This document shows, piece after piece, positions 36,597 through 47,260 of a DNA stretch of 64,000 nucleotides (positions within the stretch are counted from its first letter, which is position 1; every line of letters starts with the position of its first letter). The notes below the pieces were generated by a model that saw nothing but the letters and a program-made list of their open reading frames with translations, did no database searches and had not been told where the DNA came from. The stretch comes from Fomes fomentarius (taxonomy: Eukaryota; Basidiomycota; Agaricomycetes; Polyporales; Polyporaceae): positions 2,542,001-2,606,000 of the forward strand of contig JABYQN010000006.1 in NCBI GenBank assembly GCA_022606135.1. The letters are read 5' to 3'. The position numbers and the translations under genes were made by a program.

Positions 36597-38217
36597 ATGT
36601 CAGCCCAATCGACTGTTGCGCCAAGTAACTCTAAAATCGCGTGCAAGCACCTTGTGCTAGATGCTGGACCTCTCCTGTCCCTTGCGCCCTTGCGCGGGAT
36701 GGCGCAGACGTACTACACTGTCCCCAAGTTTTGGATGAATTGAAGGACAAGCGCGCGAGGGAACACTTTGAACGGCTGGGGTTGTCGGCGGGTGTGCGAA
36801 TTGAGATGAAAGGACCGGAGACTGCGTCTGTTGCGCATGGTATGTGGACTGTGACTGAGAGGAGTGAGGTGCTGAAGGCCGATCGTAGTCACCCAATGGG
36901 CTAAGAAGACGGGAGACTACTCCGTGCTCTCGCATGCCGATCTGTGCGTCCTTGCCTTGACGTACGAGCTTGATAAGGCGGAGAAGGAGAGGGCAGGAAA
37001 GGAACAAGACTCACTCGCAGATGGGAAGAAAGATAACGGCCCTACAGTGAATGTAGAGGTTAAGGAGGAGATTGCGAACGATGCACTAGAAAATACGGAT
37101 GAGGAAGCTGCTGACGAGTCTCAAGACCCCCTCGAGGGCGCGGACGGTGCCGCGCTCGAATGTTCGGAAGATATCACTTCCGAGGCAGAGGAGCCTCCAC
37201 CGTCTTCCTCAGATGGAGAGGGCGAGCAAGGAGACCTCGGGGAGAGAGAACCTCTGGATGTTGACCTTCACCCCGTAGAAGACGAGGCACCACAACCGAC
37301 AAACACCTCCCCTCCTGATCCCACTCCTGCCGCCTCATCTGATTCCGCCGCACCAAAAGCCGCACAAGACGATACATCTATTTACGATGACCCCTCGGAC
37401 GAAGACGACGGTGAGGGCGAGTGGATCACTTCTTCCAATGTTGCGCTGCACAAGTCTCGTGCACTCGACCTCCTCCCGTCCGCAGCTAACGGACGGAAAG
37501 GGAAAAAGCAGCCAGAAACGATCCCGGTTGGCTGCATGACGGCCGATTTCGCGATGCAGAACGTGCTGCTACAGATGGGCCTTGGCTTAGTCGGTGTCGA
37601 AGGCAAGCGTATCGAGCGTGTCAAGAGCTGGGTTCTCCGATGCCATGCATGCTTCAAGTACGTCCCCCTCTTCCGCAGAGATCCGCCTCCTCTGATGCAC
37701 GTCATACCGTCGTAGGATATGCAAGGACGCATCACGGAAGTTCTGCCCCTCGTGCGGGAACGCGACCCTCCTTCGCGCCTCCGTCACGATCTCCTCGCCC
37801 AACGCGGGGCCTAATACACCCGCGATGCAGGTGCACCTCAAGAAGAACTTCCAGTTTAAGACACGCGGCACGATCTACTCAATCCCCGCCCCCAAAGCAG
37901 GCTCCGCGAAGGCAGGGCCTGGTGAAGGCCTGATATTGCGGGAAGATCAGGCAGGGTGGCAGCGGGCGAAGAAGCACGCTGATGGGAAGAGGGAGAGGGA
38001 AGAAAAGAGGATGCTGAATGCCGCGAGCAGGAGTGCGGAGATGGGTAACGGTGGGCAAGTAATGGGCAGTTGGATGGACCCCGATTGGGTTCCCGAGATC
38101 CTCAGCGTCGGAACGGGAGGGAAGGGGAGGAGCACGCGCACCAGGGGCTTTGACGGCGATATGCCTGTTATCGGGTTCGGGAGAAAGAACCCTAACGAGA
38201 GGAAAAAGAGGCAGTGA
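36597..38217 (+). CDS. NOB1: 20S pre-rRNA D-site endonuclease Nob1, with apparent frameshift
   Basis: PIN-domain endonuclease that makes the final 18S 3' cut on cytoplasmic pre-40S particles. Seen in order: HLVLDAGPLLSLAPLRGMAQ (first PIN Asp), VLDELKDKRAREHFERLGLS, SVLSHADLCVLALTYELDK (PIN acidic residues), a long acidic Ser/Glu insert, EWITSSNVALHK, VGCMTADFAMQNVLLQMGL, a zinc ribbon CHACFKICKDASRKFCPSCG, and the C-terminal FQFKTRGTIYSIPAPK and GFGRKNPNERKKRQ. Introns lie at 36840-36888 and 37658-37715. The frame breaks at the C run 36722-36725: the upstream frame reads TYYTVP and the homologous continuation QVLDELK lies in the next frame, as though one C were missing. No intron of workable size fits. 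For an essential gene a sequencing error is the likeliest cause. Confidence 0.92.
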
Positions 38218-38351
38218 GGGCATCCGACACATACCTTTGGCTTGTTGGTCATGGTCGCATGTGCTTGTGTCATAGATCAGGGGATCATGCTGAGACTGGA
38301 AGAACGGTTGTAATACATTGCTGTTGTACGACGTGCCTTGGATCCCTGAGT

Positions 38352-39061
38352 CTATTGTGTGCCCAAACTGCGATTCATAAACCTCCTCTTCTGGAACGAC
38401 ATCCACCACTTGCTGGGCTTGCCCGTCCCGTCTGCGTACAGTTTCTCCACCAGTCGTGCGGCGAGCTCTTGCCGTACTTGCGTGAGGTACCCTCGCAGGT
38501 ACTCTGGGGGCATCATGTCAATGCGTGGAATACGGGGGCGCTGACCAGCATGACTACTCACCAGCATCTGACCGGCTACCCGGTGGTGCGTAATGGGCGT
38601 TGAGCGCGAAGTTGGCGTCGCCAGGGATAGGGAAGTTGTCCACGGCGAGGGTGTTGAGGAGCTTGGTCGCCTCAATCTGGGTGGGCACGGTCTTTGCTGA
38701 GCCGAGCTTCGCGAGGCAGTCTGAGACGAAGAGGATGAGGACGATGAGGAGGCGATCGGCGGGGCCCTTGATCTCGAAGTTGCGGAAGAGAGAGTTGGCG
38801 CGGAAGAGGTCGAGGGTCTCGTCGATGATGTCTGCTTCAGATGGATCGGCTGCGGGGGCAAGAGGTCGGACACGACGGCGATGACTTTCGAGCCATGCAC
38901 GTACCGAGGGGAGATGGGCCGCGGAACTTGGTCTTAATTGGGAGAATGGAGAGGTTCCCGGCTTGGCGGACGTCGGGAACCTCGTTCAACGACGAGTGAT
39001 ATGCCTAAATGCAATGTCAGTATATGCGAATTCCTCGACGGATTAACCGGCTTACTGGCAT
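38352..39061 (-). CDS. ARPC3: Arp2/3 complex subunit 3 (p21)
   Basis: Subunit of the actin-nucleating Arp2/3 complex (yeast Arc18), acting at cortical actin patches. Four exons (39061-39056, 39004-38905, 38849-38580, 38503-38352) give 175 aa, close to the 178 aa of the human protein. The first coding exon is six bases, ATGCCA, followed by a GTAAGC donor; splicing yields MPAYHSSLNEVPDVRQAGNL, the invariant start of the family. Then IDETLDLFRANSLFRNFEIK, ADRLLIVLILFVSDCLAKL, VDNFPIPGDANFALNAHYAP, YLRGYLTQVRQELAARLVEK and PSKWWMSFQKRRFMNRSL all match conserved blocks. It converges on NOB1 (134 bp) and diverges from YVC1 (228 bp). The length agreement supports every exon. Confidence 0.95.
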
Positions 39062-39289
39062 GACAGGATAGAGTACAGGTCAGGATCAAATGGCAAGCAA
39101 CGACACATGCACCCGTCGTATGCGGCGGCAATGGCCGAAGTGAGGGCGCGGAGCGGAGAACTGCGGAGAAGACGTCATAGCTTCAGATTCAGCCTCAGAC
39201 TCATTCCCCTGTCCTTCTCCATCTCGTCGCGCGGCTCTCTGTGTCTCACCATTCACCGGCAACGCGAACAATCCTGCGACCGTTCGCCA

Positions 39290-42200
39290 TGCCTCCCTCG
39301 TCTGAAGACCAGATATCCTCCCTCTCCATCGAGTCTCTCGATCCCTCGCCTGAGACGATCACAAGTACGCGTCCGTCACGCATCATTTCATCCGTACAAA
39401 ATAAATATCTTTCCTCCCAGGTCTGGTGCGACGCGTGAAGCTCATGACACTGCAGCTTCTTCCCATCGAAGTCCCTGAGGAGAGCATCATCGACCCAACC
39501 AGTCGCATCATCACGCCGCAAGTAATCAACGCGTATATTGCTGCTGCTGGGGACTTCATTGAGTCTGTGAGTTGCCTATCCATACTGCTGCGGTGCGAGT
39601 AGTCACACTCTGCCATCTCTTGAAGTTGCCGTACTGTCTATTGCGTGCCCGCAAGGAATTCATTTGGGACGCGAACCACAATCCTGCAGACTACGGAGAG
39701 AATCAGGGCAGAGGTGCGAGCACAAATACATATTCCCAGCTCGTGCACTCAACTGATACCGCCTCATGTAGCTACTGCCTGCGAGGTTCTTGCGCGTCGT
39801 GTCGTTCACCAGGCAGAGTCTCCCGAACAAATTGAGGCCATCCTATCTGCGCGGTTCCGGCACAAGGAGATTGATGGTGACGTCAGTGGCAGAGTGAGTG
39901 CGTTGGAGATGGCTATCGACACACATTGGTATGCAGCGGTATTTTGCATATTATGGTGCAAGGGTCTCATCCGCATCCCAGCACAATATTCCTCTCGTCT
40001 AGTGAGGCGCAAGATGGTGAGTTGCCAGGTGTAATTTGGCCCGAGGAGAAGTCTTATTGCATGTGACTACAGTCGTACAGGACCTTTGGACTGGTCGTAC
40101 GATTCAGGTGTATGATGATGACGGCGATGTAAACTGTGCGTATCCAAATTCCAGTAATCGACAGTTGCGTTGACCGAATTGTACTACAGTCATTCCGTAT
40201 AGCCGGGTCGAGGGTGATTCCTTCTGGAGTCATCTCAAACCGCGTCGTCTTGGTGTCCCTAGGTATCAAAACATGATCAGGATCACGGTATGGTTCCTAT
40301 TTCTATTCGCATATTCCCAAGCAGGTATGTGGGATGCTCTTCTTCCGTGAGCTTCTCTCCGATCAATGAAATAGTACGGGAGCCGCTGGACAAACTGGAC
40401 CCCGATCATGGCGACTTTGACAAGTGGGAGATCGTCATGTACGTTCTGGGCCTAGCATTCTCCATCGAAGGTAACAAGCTATCTTTCCCTAAGTCTGCCT
40501 GTAGACTGACATACATGGAGATCTTTACAAGGTGTGATAATCACCAGGCTTCGTATATTTAGATGTTGACAGTAGCATTAGGTCGGCAGGCTTGTCGCGC
40601 TGGTTTCGTGGAAGACCTTCGGGTTCTGGAATGTCGTTTCCCTATTCTCTGACGGCTTGCTCACGGCCGCATTTGCTTTGCGCGTGGCCGGCATTGCAAC
40701 TTCGGGAGACCACAGCACTGCGCTGCGTGTTCGGAGCTTCCAACTGCTGAGTCTCGCTGCCCCATTGCTTTGGTGAGTCCGGGCAGTATGCTTGTGCCAT
40801 AGAAAAGCTCATCATCATGTCATCGTACTCAGGATGAGTGAGTGTCATCAATATCATTGCAACGCAGAAAGTTGACGTTGGTACAGAACTCATCCCCATC
40901 TTTGACGGCTATAAGTAGGACCAAACTTACATATACACGAAGTGTGCATGCTGCTTAATATTCTTGACAACAGATTCGTTGGGACGATGCAGATTTGTGT
41001 CGCACGCATGCTCAAGGAATCGAGCTTCTTCTTTTGTGTATGCGAATCCCTCATCTATGCATTTTGTCATACGCTTATGATGTGTTGGAAAGCTTCTTGC
41101 GCTGCTAGGCATTGGTTTCCTACAAGGTCTTTACGCATTAGATGCTGCCGATGGGCAGACAGACAACCCTACTGAGGTGCGACACGATTGTGCTACTGGA
41201 AGCACAGGGTCAACTCACGAAACCCTCTTTACAGATTCTCAACGTGCTCATCCAGGCGCTCTTACAGTAGGTGTAACCCAGGCGGGGTGAGAACGGTGCT
41301 GATCAGAAATCAATTTTCAGGTCACCGAACTACGAGATGTTCAGTTCATCGTACGTCGCATGCCCTTGGCCGGATTTAATGAAATTCACAGAAATCGTTC
41401 TCATAGGCCCCTTGGGTTGTCTCTATACTACCTGTAAGTGACCCCACAACTGCAAACTGTACAGGGTAGAACTGATCATTTGGGAACAGCTGGAATGTCG
41501 CGACGGCCGTGATTCTGCTCAACGTCCTCATTTCGCTGTTCTCATCTGCATATGATGATGTAAGTCAGTAATTACTGGAAAAAAGTGATTTGCTGACGTA
41601 TGATCTGCACCATCGAAGGTCGTCGAGGATGCAGCTGCTGAATACCTCACCTACTTCGCTGGCAAGGTCGTTGGTATGATCAGAGCGCCAGACGAGTTCA
41701 TCTACCCGCCGCCATTCAACATCATTGAGATTTTCCTTATCGCTCCCCTCGAGTAAATGATTTCTCTAAGACCGCGAAGACGATCATACTTACCGTTTCA
41801 TAGGTTCTTCGTGAGCGATAAGACCTATGCGAAGGTTCGCATATTTCTGCCACTCATCTTCGACAATGAGATGGCTAACAGTTCACGCGTAGATTAACCA
41901 CTGCGTCATGAGAGTTATATTTTTCTTGCCACTGTGCGCAATCGCGCTCTACGAAGCCCAGCTCGACCCCGCCAAGAACAGATGGGTGAAGGACTGGTTC
42001 ACGTCGTCGGACGACGGTGGAGAGAACGTACCGCACTATCAAAACCCGGAGGTCAGTGGCACGGACGCAGATCGAGGACTAGCGATCAGCAAGGTACCAT
42101 TTGAGGACCTTGTTGCGATGTTCCCTGATACTACTCATGTGAGTCGTTCTTCTACCCTCTCGTCTATTATAGAGTGGTGTCGGATGCTGACAGTACTGGA

Positions 42201-42317
42201 CAGTCGAGCGAGGCGGTGATCATGAAGGAGGTGAAGGAGCTGCACAACGAAGTTGCGGAGCTAAAGCAGCTAATCAAGGAGTTAGTTGCGTCGAAGGCGA
42301 AGGCGAAGGCCGAGTGA
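39290..42317 (+). CDS. YVC1: Vacuolar TRP-type cation channel Yvc1 (TRPY)
   Basis: Calcium-permeable channel releasing Ca2+ from the vacuole after hyperosmotic shock or oxidation. The gene has many small exons. Start MPPSSEDQISSLSIESLDPS, spliced to SLVRRVKLMTLQLLPIEVPE. Cytosolic N-terminal helices include CEVLARRVVHQAESPEQIEA and KEIDGDVSGRVSALEMAIDT. Membrane segments can be seen in DKWEIVMYVLGLAFSIEG, ALVSWKTFGFWNVVSLFSDG, HTAL-like regions and LWNVATAVILLNVLISLFSS just after the pore region (TDNPTE, then LNVLIQALLQ). The cytosolic C-terminus has FIYPPPFNIIEIFLIAPLE and ISKVPFEDLVAMFPDTTHSS and ends in a coiled coil (MKEVKELHNEVAELKQLIKE), all typical of fungal YVC1. Exon ends in the middle third (40.5-41.4 kb) are approximate. 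Confidence 0.88.
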
Positions 42318-42542
42318 GGGCCGAAGTCCGATGGCCACTTCATACGGACTGCTACACAAAGGACTTCTGAAAGTACGGACATACGGAACGTACCAGTGCG
42401 GACCCACTTTGATGACGACGATGATATATTGGATACGAGTTGCTTTTCACGTCTTCCTCCGATGTTGCTATGCTCGTATAGTTACTACAATGTATCACCA
42501 TCCCTTACAAAACATCGCTTATGAGCACCATACATTCGACCG

Positions 42543-43361
42543 TCATGTCTGGTCCATTCGGTCGAGCGCAGGTTCTCGTGTCAACTGGGTAAGGACGCCC
42601 ATCCCGCGAACGAAGAAAGGACGGATCTCGTTGATCTCCATCGCACAGAGGTTCGGCAGCTATGATATAGTTTGAGCATCTGTACACGGATGTATGAATG
42701 AAGTGAGCACACCATCAGCTCGTTGTGGTCGAGCTTGGAGAGACCCTCGCGACTCTTGGCTTGTCGCGCTTCGCGGATGTCCTTGAGTAATGTGCGTATC
42801 TTCTCGGGGTTCTGTAGGTCGTCTGGGGCACTAGATGTATAAAATGTCAGCCTACTGTCCATGCGAGCCAATCACTGTTCTTCTGCCGAGGAAGGAATAC
42901 GACGCACACGTCCAGCAGTACTTTGGCAATCTCTGCGAAGCGAAAGGGCATTTCGCTGAAGCTCGGTGAGGTCGTCTCTTGTGTCAGCCTGTCCTGAAGG
43001 AAATCTGCATTGTTAACGGGTCAGCAGAGATATTACATACATCAGTATCGGTTTGGACGACTCACCTACGTTAAGCCATGCGGGAGGGACGATGTGGCAC
43101 TTCTTTTTGAGCTTGAGATTGGAGGCCATCCAGAGCGGGACTTTGCATTTCGTCGGTGGTCGTAATGGTCCATATGCACCCTGTTCGTGGTTTATGTAAC
43201 CATCAGTGGCGGGATGGGCATTCAGTCTTCCGAGAGCATACTGAGATGAAGGCGGTTCGCTCCATGGACACGAGGGGTTGGATCTCGATCAGTTGTTCAG
43301 ATGCGACAAGCTCGAGCTCCGGAGGCGTGAGAGAGGATCTCAACGAGGGTGGAAGTGCCAT
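42543..43361 (-). CDS. PSF2: GINS complex subunit Psf2
   Basis: Part of the Cdc45-MCM-GINS replicative helicase, nuclear. Exons on the minus strand read MALPPSLRSSLTPPELELVA and SEQLIEIQPLVSMERTAFIS, then GPLRPPTKCKVPLWMASNLK, LKKKCHIVPPAWLNVDFLQD, then APDDLQNPEKIRTLLKDIRE, SREGLSKLDHNELM and finally LPNLCAMEINEIRPFFVRGM with GVLTQLTREPALDRMDQT before TGA at 42543. The blocks IQPLV, GPLRPPTKCKVPLWMA, CHIVPPAWL and LCAMEINEIRPFF are the conserved parts of Psf2. Start chosen at the ATG preceding the first block. It converges on YVC1 (225 bp) and diverges from the haspin gene, also a cell-cycle gene. Confidence 0.93.
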
Positions 43362-43731
43362 AGTATTGTGTAGCCTCGTTTGACTTGACTATCCCAATTA
43401 TCGACAGTGTCCAGAGGTATTGAAGATCCGAGGCGAGTGGATCCGTGCAAGAGACGCGACAAACCAGACGCGCCGCCGCTTTAACGGCAGCAGTCACGAT
43501 CACGTGGCATGACGCGGGTCGCGGTTTGCCACGGTTTGGATTCGAGATCTGAGATCGCATCCCTCTCCTCCTGCCACCACCGTCGTTGGCCACACCGCTG
43601 CCCGCCGTCCTCGCAGTTCCTCGTTCTCAAACAGGACACAATTTGATACCGCCGCCATTCTCTCGACTCAAGACTGCTTTTTGTGGGCGGCAGTCTCTCT
43701 CTGCCTACTCACTATTCCCTTCGTATACCAC
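43362..43731. other. Divergent promoter, PSF2 / haspin
   Basis: A 370-bp region shared by a DNA-replication gene and a mitotic kinase gene. It contains GACGCGGG (43513-43520) and other CGCG-containing words that could be cell-cycle (MCB-like) sites, but no exact ACGCGT was seen. Co-regulation is inference. Confidence 0.45.
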
Positions 43732-46325
43732 ATGTTGGGCACACGCACCAAGCAAGTGTTCGCCTACGGCCGCCGCGGTCATCGAGTAATCAACGTCTAT
43801 GACGATTATGACCAGAAGCAGCCCAAGGATGCCGACACGACCGACACTCGGGCGGAAAACATGTCTCGTTCTAAGCCTAACATATCCGCGAAACATCCAA
43901 GCTCCCCGTCGATATCAACCAAGTCCATATCCTTCCAGGATGATTCCCCCATCCCCACCAAGAAGTTGCCGAAGAGATCTCCGAAGCCTGCGAAGGTTGG
44001 AAAAGTAGAAGCTATGAAACCCATGCGTCGCCATCCACTCGCCTCCATCGCACCCAACGCCCCCGCTTCTCCCGCCGTCCCTCCTCCCATGCGCTCTAAG
44101 CGCGGCCAGCGCGTTGTTAAAGCGTCTCCTCTTGTACCGAGCTCTCCTATTGTTAATGTCGACATCGTCGTTCTTGACTCCTCAGGTCGACGGGTCAGCC
44201 GGGAGCACCGTATTTCGCGTGCAGATGTGCAAGCGAATATGCTTGGTTTTGCCTCCTCCAAGGCTGCTAAGCCTGCTTCACGCAAAAAGAAGGCAGAGAA
44301 GGTAGCTGCGGAAGTCATCGTGGTGAGCTCCGATTCCGAAGAGGATGTCCCACTCGCCCGTCCAAAGCGGTCCGTCACGGCCAAAGCAAGACCGCTGGTC
44401 ATTTCGGACGATGAGGCGTCGGACTCGGGAAGCGAGTACAACCCAACGAAGGATGGATCTGGTCCGGATACATCCACAGAAGGGACTGCCCTTACTACTA
44501 CTCCTCGCATCCGGCGTGGAATACAACGAGCGCGATCGAATGTCGTTTTGTCACCCTCTCCTACACCATCTCTTTCACCTCCTTCAACCCCTCCTAGGAC
44601 ACCCTCTGCTTCTCGCTCTTCTAGCCAAGAGCAAACCATTAGTGTCACTATAGCCCCGGCTCCTGCAGCCTCCCTCAATCGCACTCTCACGTTGCCTCCA
44701 CAACTAGCACGCCCACAGACCCTTGCGCCATTCACATCTCTGCTCAACTTTGACGAGGCCGGCCCCAGTCGGTCGAAGCCTCGCCAGCTCACCCCGATTC
44801 GTGCACGTCCGGGCCGCGCCATCTTCCCCGCGCCCCCCTCACCAACAACACCTTCAGAAATCGACCTCGACTTTAGCTTCGACTTCGGCCAGCTCGCTCT
44901 TTCCCCTGAGGCGCTCGCTGAGGTAGAGCGTCTGGAGGCAGCGAGCGCACCTCCGATACCTGCATACGTCCATTCGCTTCTGGACGAGTGCGCACAACCA
45001 ACTCCACATGAATTCTCGGCCTTCATCGAGATGTTCCCGCATGACCCGATTGTGCGCTTTCCCAACTCCGCAAGGCTGCCCACGTTCCAAAAGATTGGCG
45101 AAGCGAGCTTCTCCGAGGTGTTTGGCATTGGGGACGTCGTACTCAAGATTATCCCTTTGCGTGACGAGGAGCGCAGTGCGGTCGCGATGGATGTGGACGG
45201 ACCCGCCCCCAGCGACGCGAAGGACGTTTTGAAGGAGATCATCGTGACACGGGCGATGGGTGTGTGTTGCCAGGGATTCGTGGAGTTGTTGAGGACGTAC
45301 GTTGTTCGTGGCAAGTACCCGTCCCTGTTGTTGGACCTTTGGGACGAGTATGATGCAAGGAAAGGGAGCGAGAGCGTGCGGCCAGGTTCGTCAGTCTCCG
45401 TTTTCGGGTCGAACACAGTGACTGATTAGAACTGTCACGCAGATACCTTCAGTGTCTCGCAGCTGTATGCAATTATTGTACTTCCCAACGGAGGTCCCGA
45501 TCTTGAAGCCTATACCTTCAGCACGCCCACCAAGACCGGCTGGAGACAAGCGTGCAGTGTCTTCTGGCAGGTGACGCGCACTCTCGCTGAGGCTGAGGAG
45601 CTCGTGAGCTTTGAGGTGCGCACATCCGCTCAATGCTTCGTTATATCGATCTGATTGTGCCCCAACAGCACCGCGACTTGCACTGGGGCCAGATCCTCGT
45701 CAAGAACGTCCTCACGAAGAGCACCAGCCGGAGGAAGACACGCGTCTCAATGGACGACGCGGACCATGGCGTGGTCGTCACGATCATTGACCTAGGGCTC
45801 GCACGTATGGACTCGCATGGCGGCACAACGGCGAGCGTGCACTGGACGCCATTCGACGAGGAGACGTTCGAGGGCGAAGGCGACTACCAGTTCGACGTGT
45901 ACCGCATGATGCGCAGGCACAACGGGGACGAGTGGGAGGCGTTCCGGCCGTTAACAAACGTCATGGTAAGTGAATGTTGCAGTGCTTCCCTTGCGCGTCC
46001 GAACTGGAGGCTGACTGCTTGGTTGTGGATGCAGTGGCTGCACTACCTCACGCTGAAACTTCTCCAGTCGAAGCGCCTCCGGCCACCCGCTGCTGCGCGC
46101 AAGAGTACCGCAACACAATCCACGTCTGCTTTCAGCGAGCGGGAGTGCTACGAGTGTCTAAAGGAGGTCGAGGGCACTCTTGCACAATGCCTAACTAGCA
46201 TCAAGGCCCGGCAGGCGCCGAAGCGAGGCAGGCCGCCTAAGCTGAGCAAGGCGAAGGATGTGGCCGGACCCAGGAGCGCAAGGGACCTATTGGCTATCGC
46301 GACCTCCAGGGGCTGGGTAGTGTAG
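43732..46325 (+). CDS. HASPIN: Haspin-family histone H3 Thr3 kinase
   Basis: Mitotic kinase that phosphorylates histone H3 Thr3 to recruit the chromosomal passenger complex. The Met at 43732 (MLGTRTKQVFAYGRRGHRVI) is preferred to the upstream in-frame Met. Some 400 disordered residues, with basic and Ser/Pro-rich clusters (LARPKRSVTAKARPLVISDD), precede the kinase domain. Kinase features: KIGEASFSEVFG (Gly loop), VVLKIIPL (Lys), VTRAMGVCCQGFVELLRTYV, QLYAIIVLPNGGPDLEAYTF (hinge), HRDLHWGQILVKN (catalytic loop), IIDLGLARMD (in place of haspin's usual DYT) and FEGEGDYQFDVYRMM, diagnostic for haspin. Introns lie at 45384-45442, 45617-45667 and 45967-46032. The catalytic loop has Gln where the metal-binding Asn is expected; see findings. 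A C-terminal basic region (KRGRPPKLSKAKD) resembles an AT hook. Confidence 0.9.
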
Positions 46326-47260
46326 GTGTTCCGCACCGAGGACACTTGTATGCTCTAAACTAGATCTCGCTGTGATCTTTGGGCTGTAATCTATGGATGG
46401 TCTTGCGATGTATAACCCCCATATGTAGCTGTTACACGCGGAGTAATTGTCTGACCTCAGCGAGAGGACGATTCATTTGGCCGAAGTCTTGAAGTAGGGT
46501 AATGAAGTATTCCTGTCCCTATGCATTCACTAGATGAGGGTCTCAGCATCATCATTTCGCATCAATCCAGTCAACTTGTCATCCAACAAGATTTATCCAC
46601 CCTGGCTGGATGGCAATGTGAAGATGCGGCTATGCTTGCGTCCGCCAGATTGTGCAGCAGACTGAAGTTGGCAACGACGGGGTGCGTTGTCCGGAGCAGG
46701 ATCGTTCGTAGACATCCATTAGATTGTCATCGATAATGCTACAAGCGGGGCAATAAGTAATCCAGGAGACACAGGGATGCGTTGACTAGCGATGTGGCGA
46801 GTGCGACTGTGCGGCGACTGTGCGAATGCTAGACAACGATACATCGGACAGAGAGACAGAGAGACAGACACGGACAACAGATAGCGACAGCGAGGGATTC
46901 GGGATACAGATCCAAACGTTCGTATAGAGTGTGTCATCAACAATATAATCACGGGATGAAAGAAGTGGAATAATATAATGGCTAGAACTGTTGGGGTCAA
47001 GCGGCGGGGCAGGAGGCCGGCAAGTCGTATATATGCAGCAACCGCACGACGAGAGCATTGCGCCCTTGTCCAGGACGATTTCTCGTCTGCGAGAGGGCCG
47101 GCAAGCCGTACCAACGCCGACCGAGGATGCAGTGTACAGAAGGGGAGACCTTGGAATGAAAGGGGTAGGGTCACAACTGGAGCCTGTGCGCATATATGCA
47201 AGGGGACAGAGTAAATTTGCCTGCCCCTTGTCAACGCGACACTGCATTCCAGTCGGCAGG
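46326..47260. other. Intergenic between convergent genes
   Basis: About 930 bp. Around 46850-46880 there is a short GACAGAGA-type simple repeat. Open frames on either strand are low complexity and unsupported. Confidence 0.5.

Noticed and set aside
43806..45416. A 536-codon antisense open frame
   Set aside because: It is the mirror of the haspin exon; Ser/Pro/Arg-rich coding DNA with high GC often leaves an open antisense frame, and the sense strand has clear kinase motifs.
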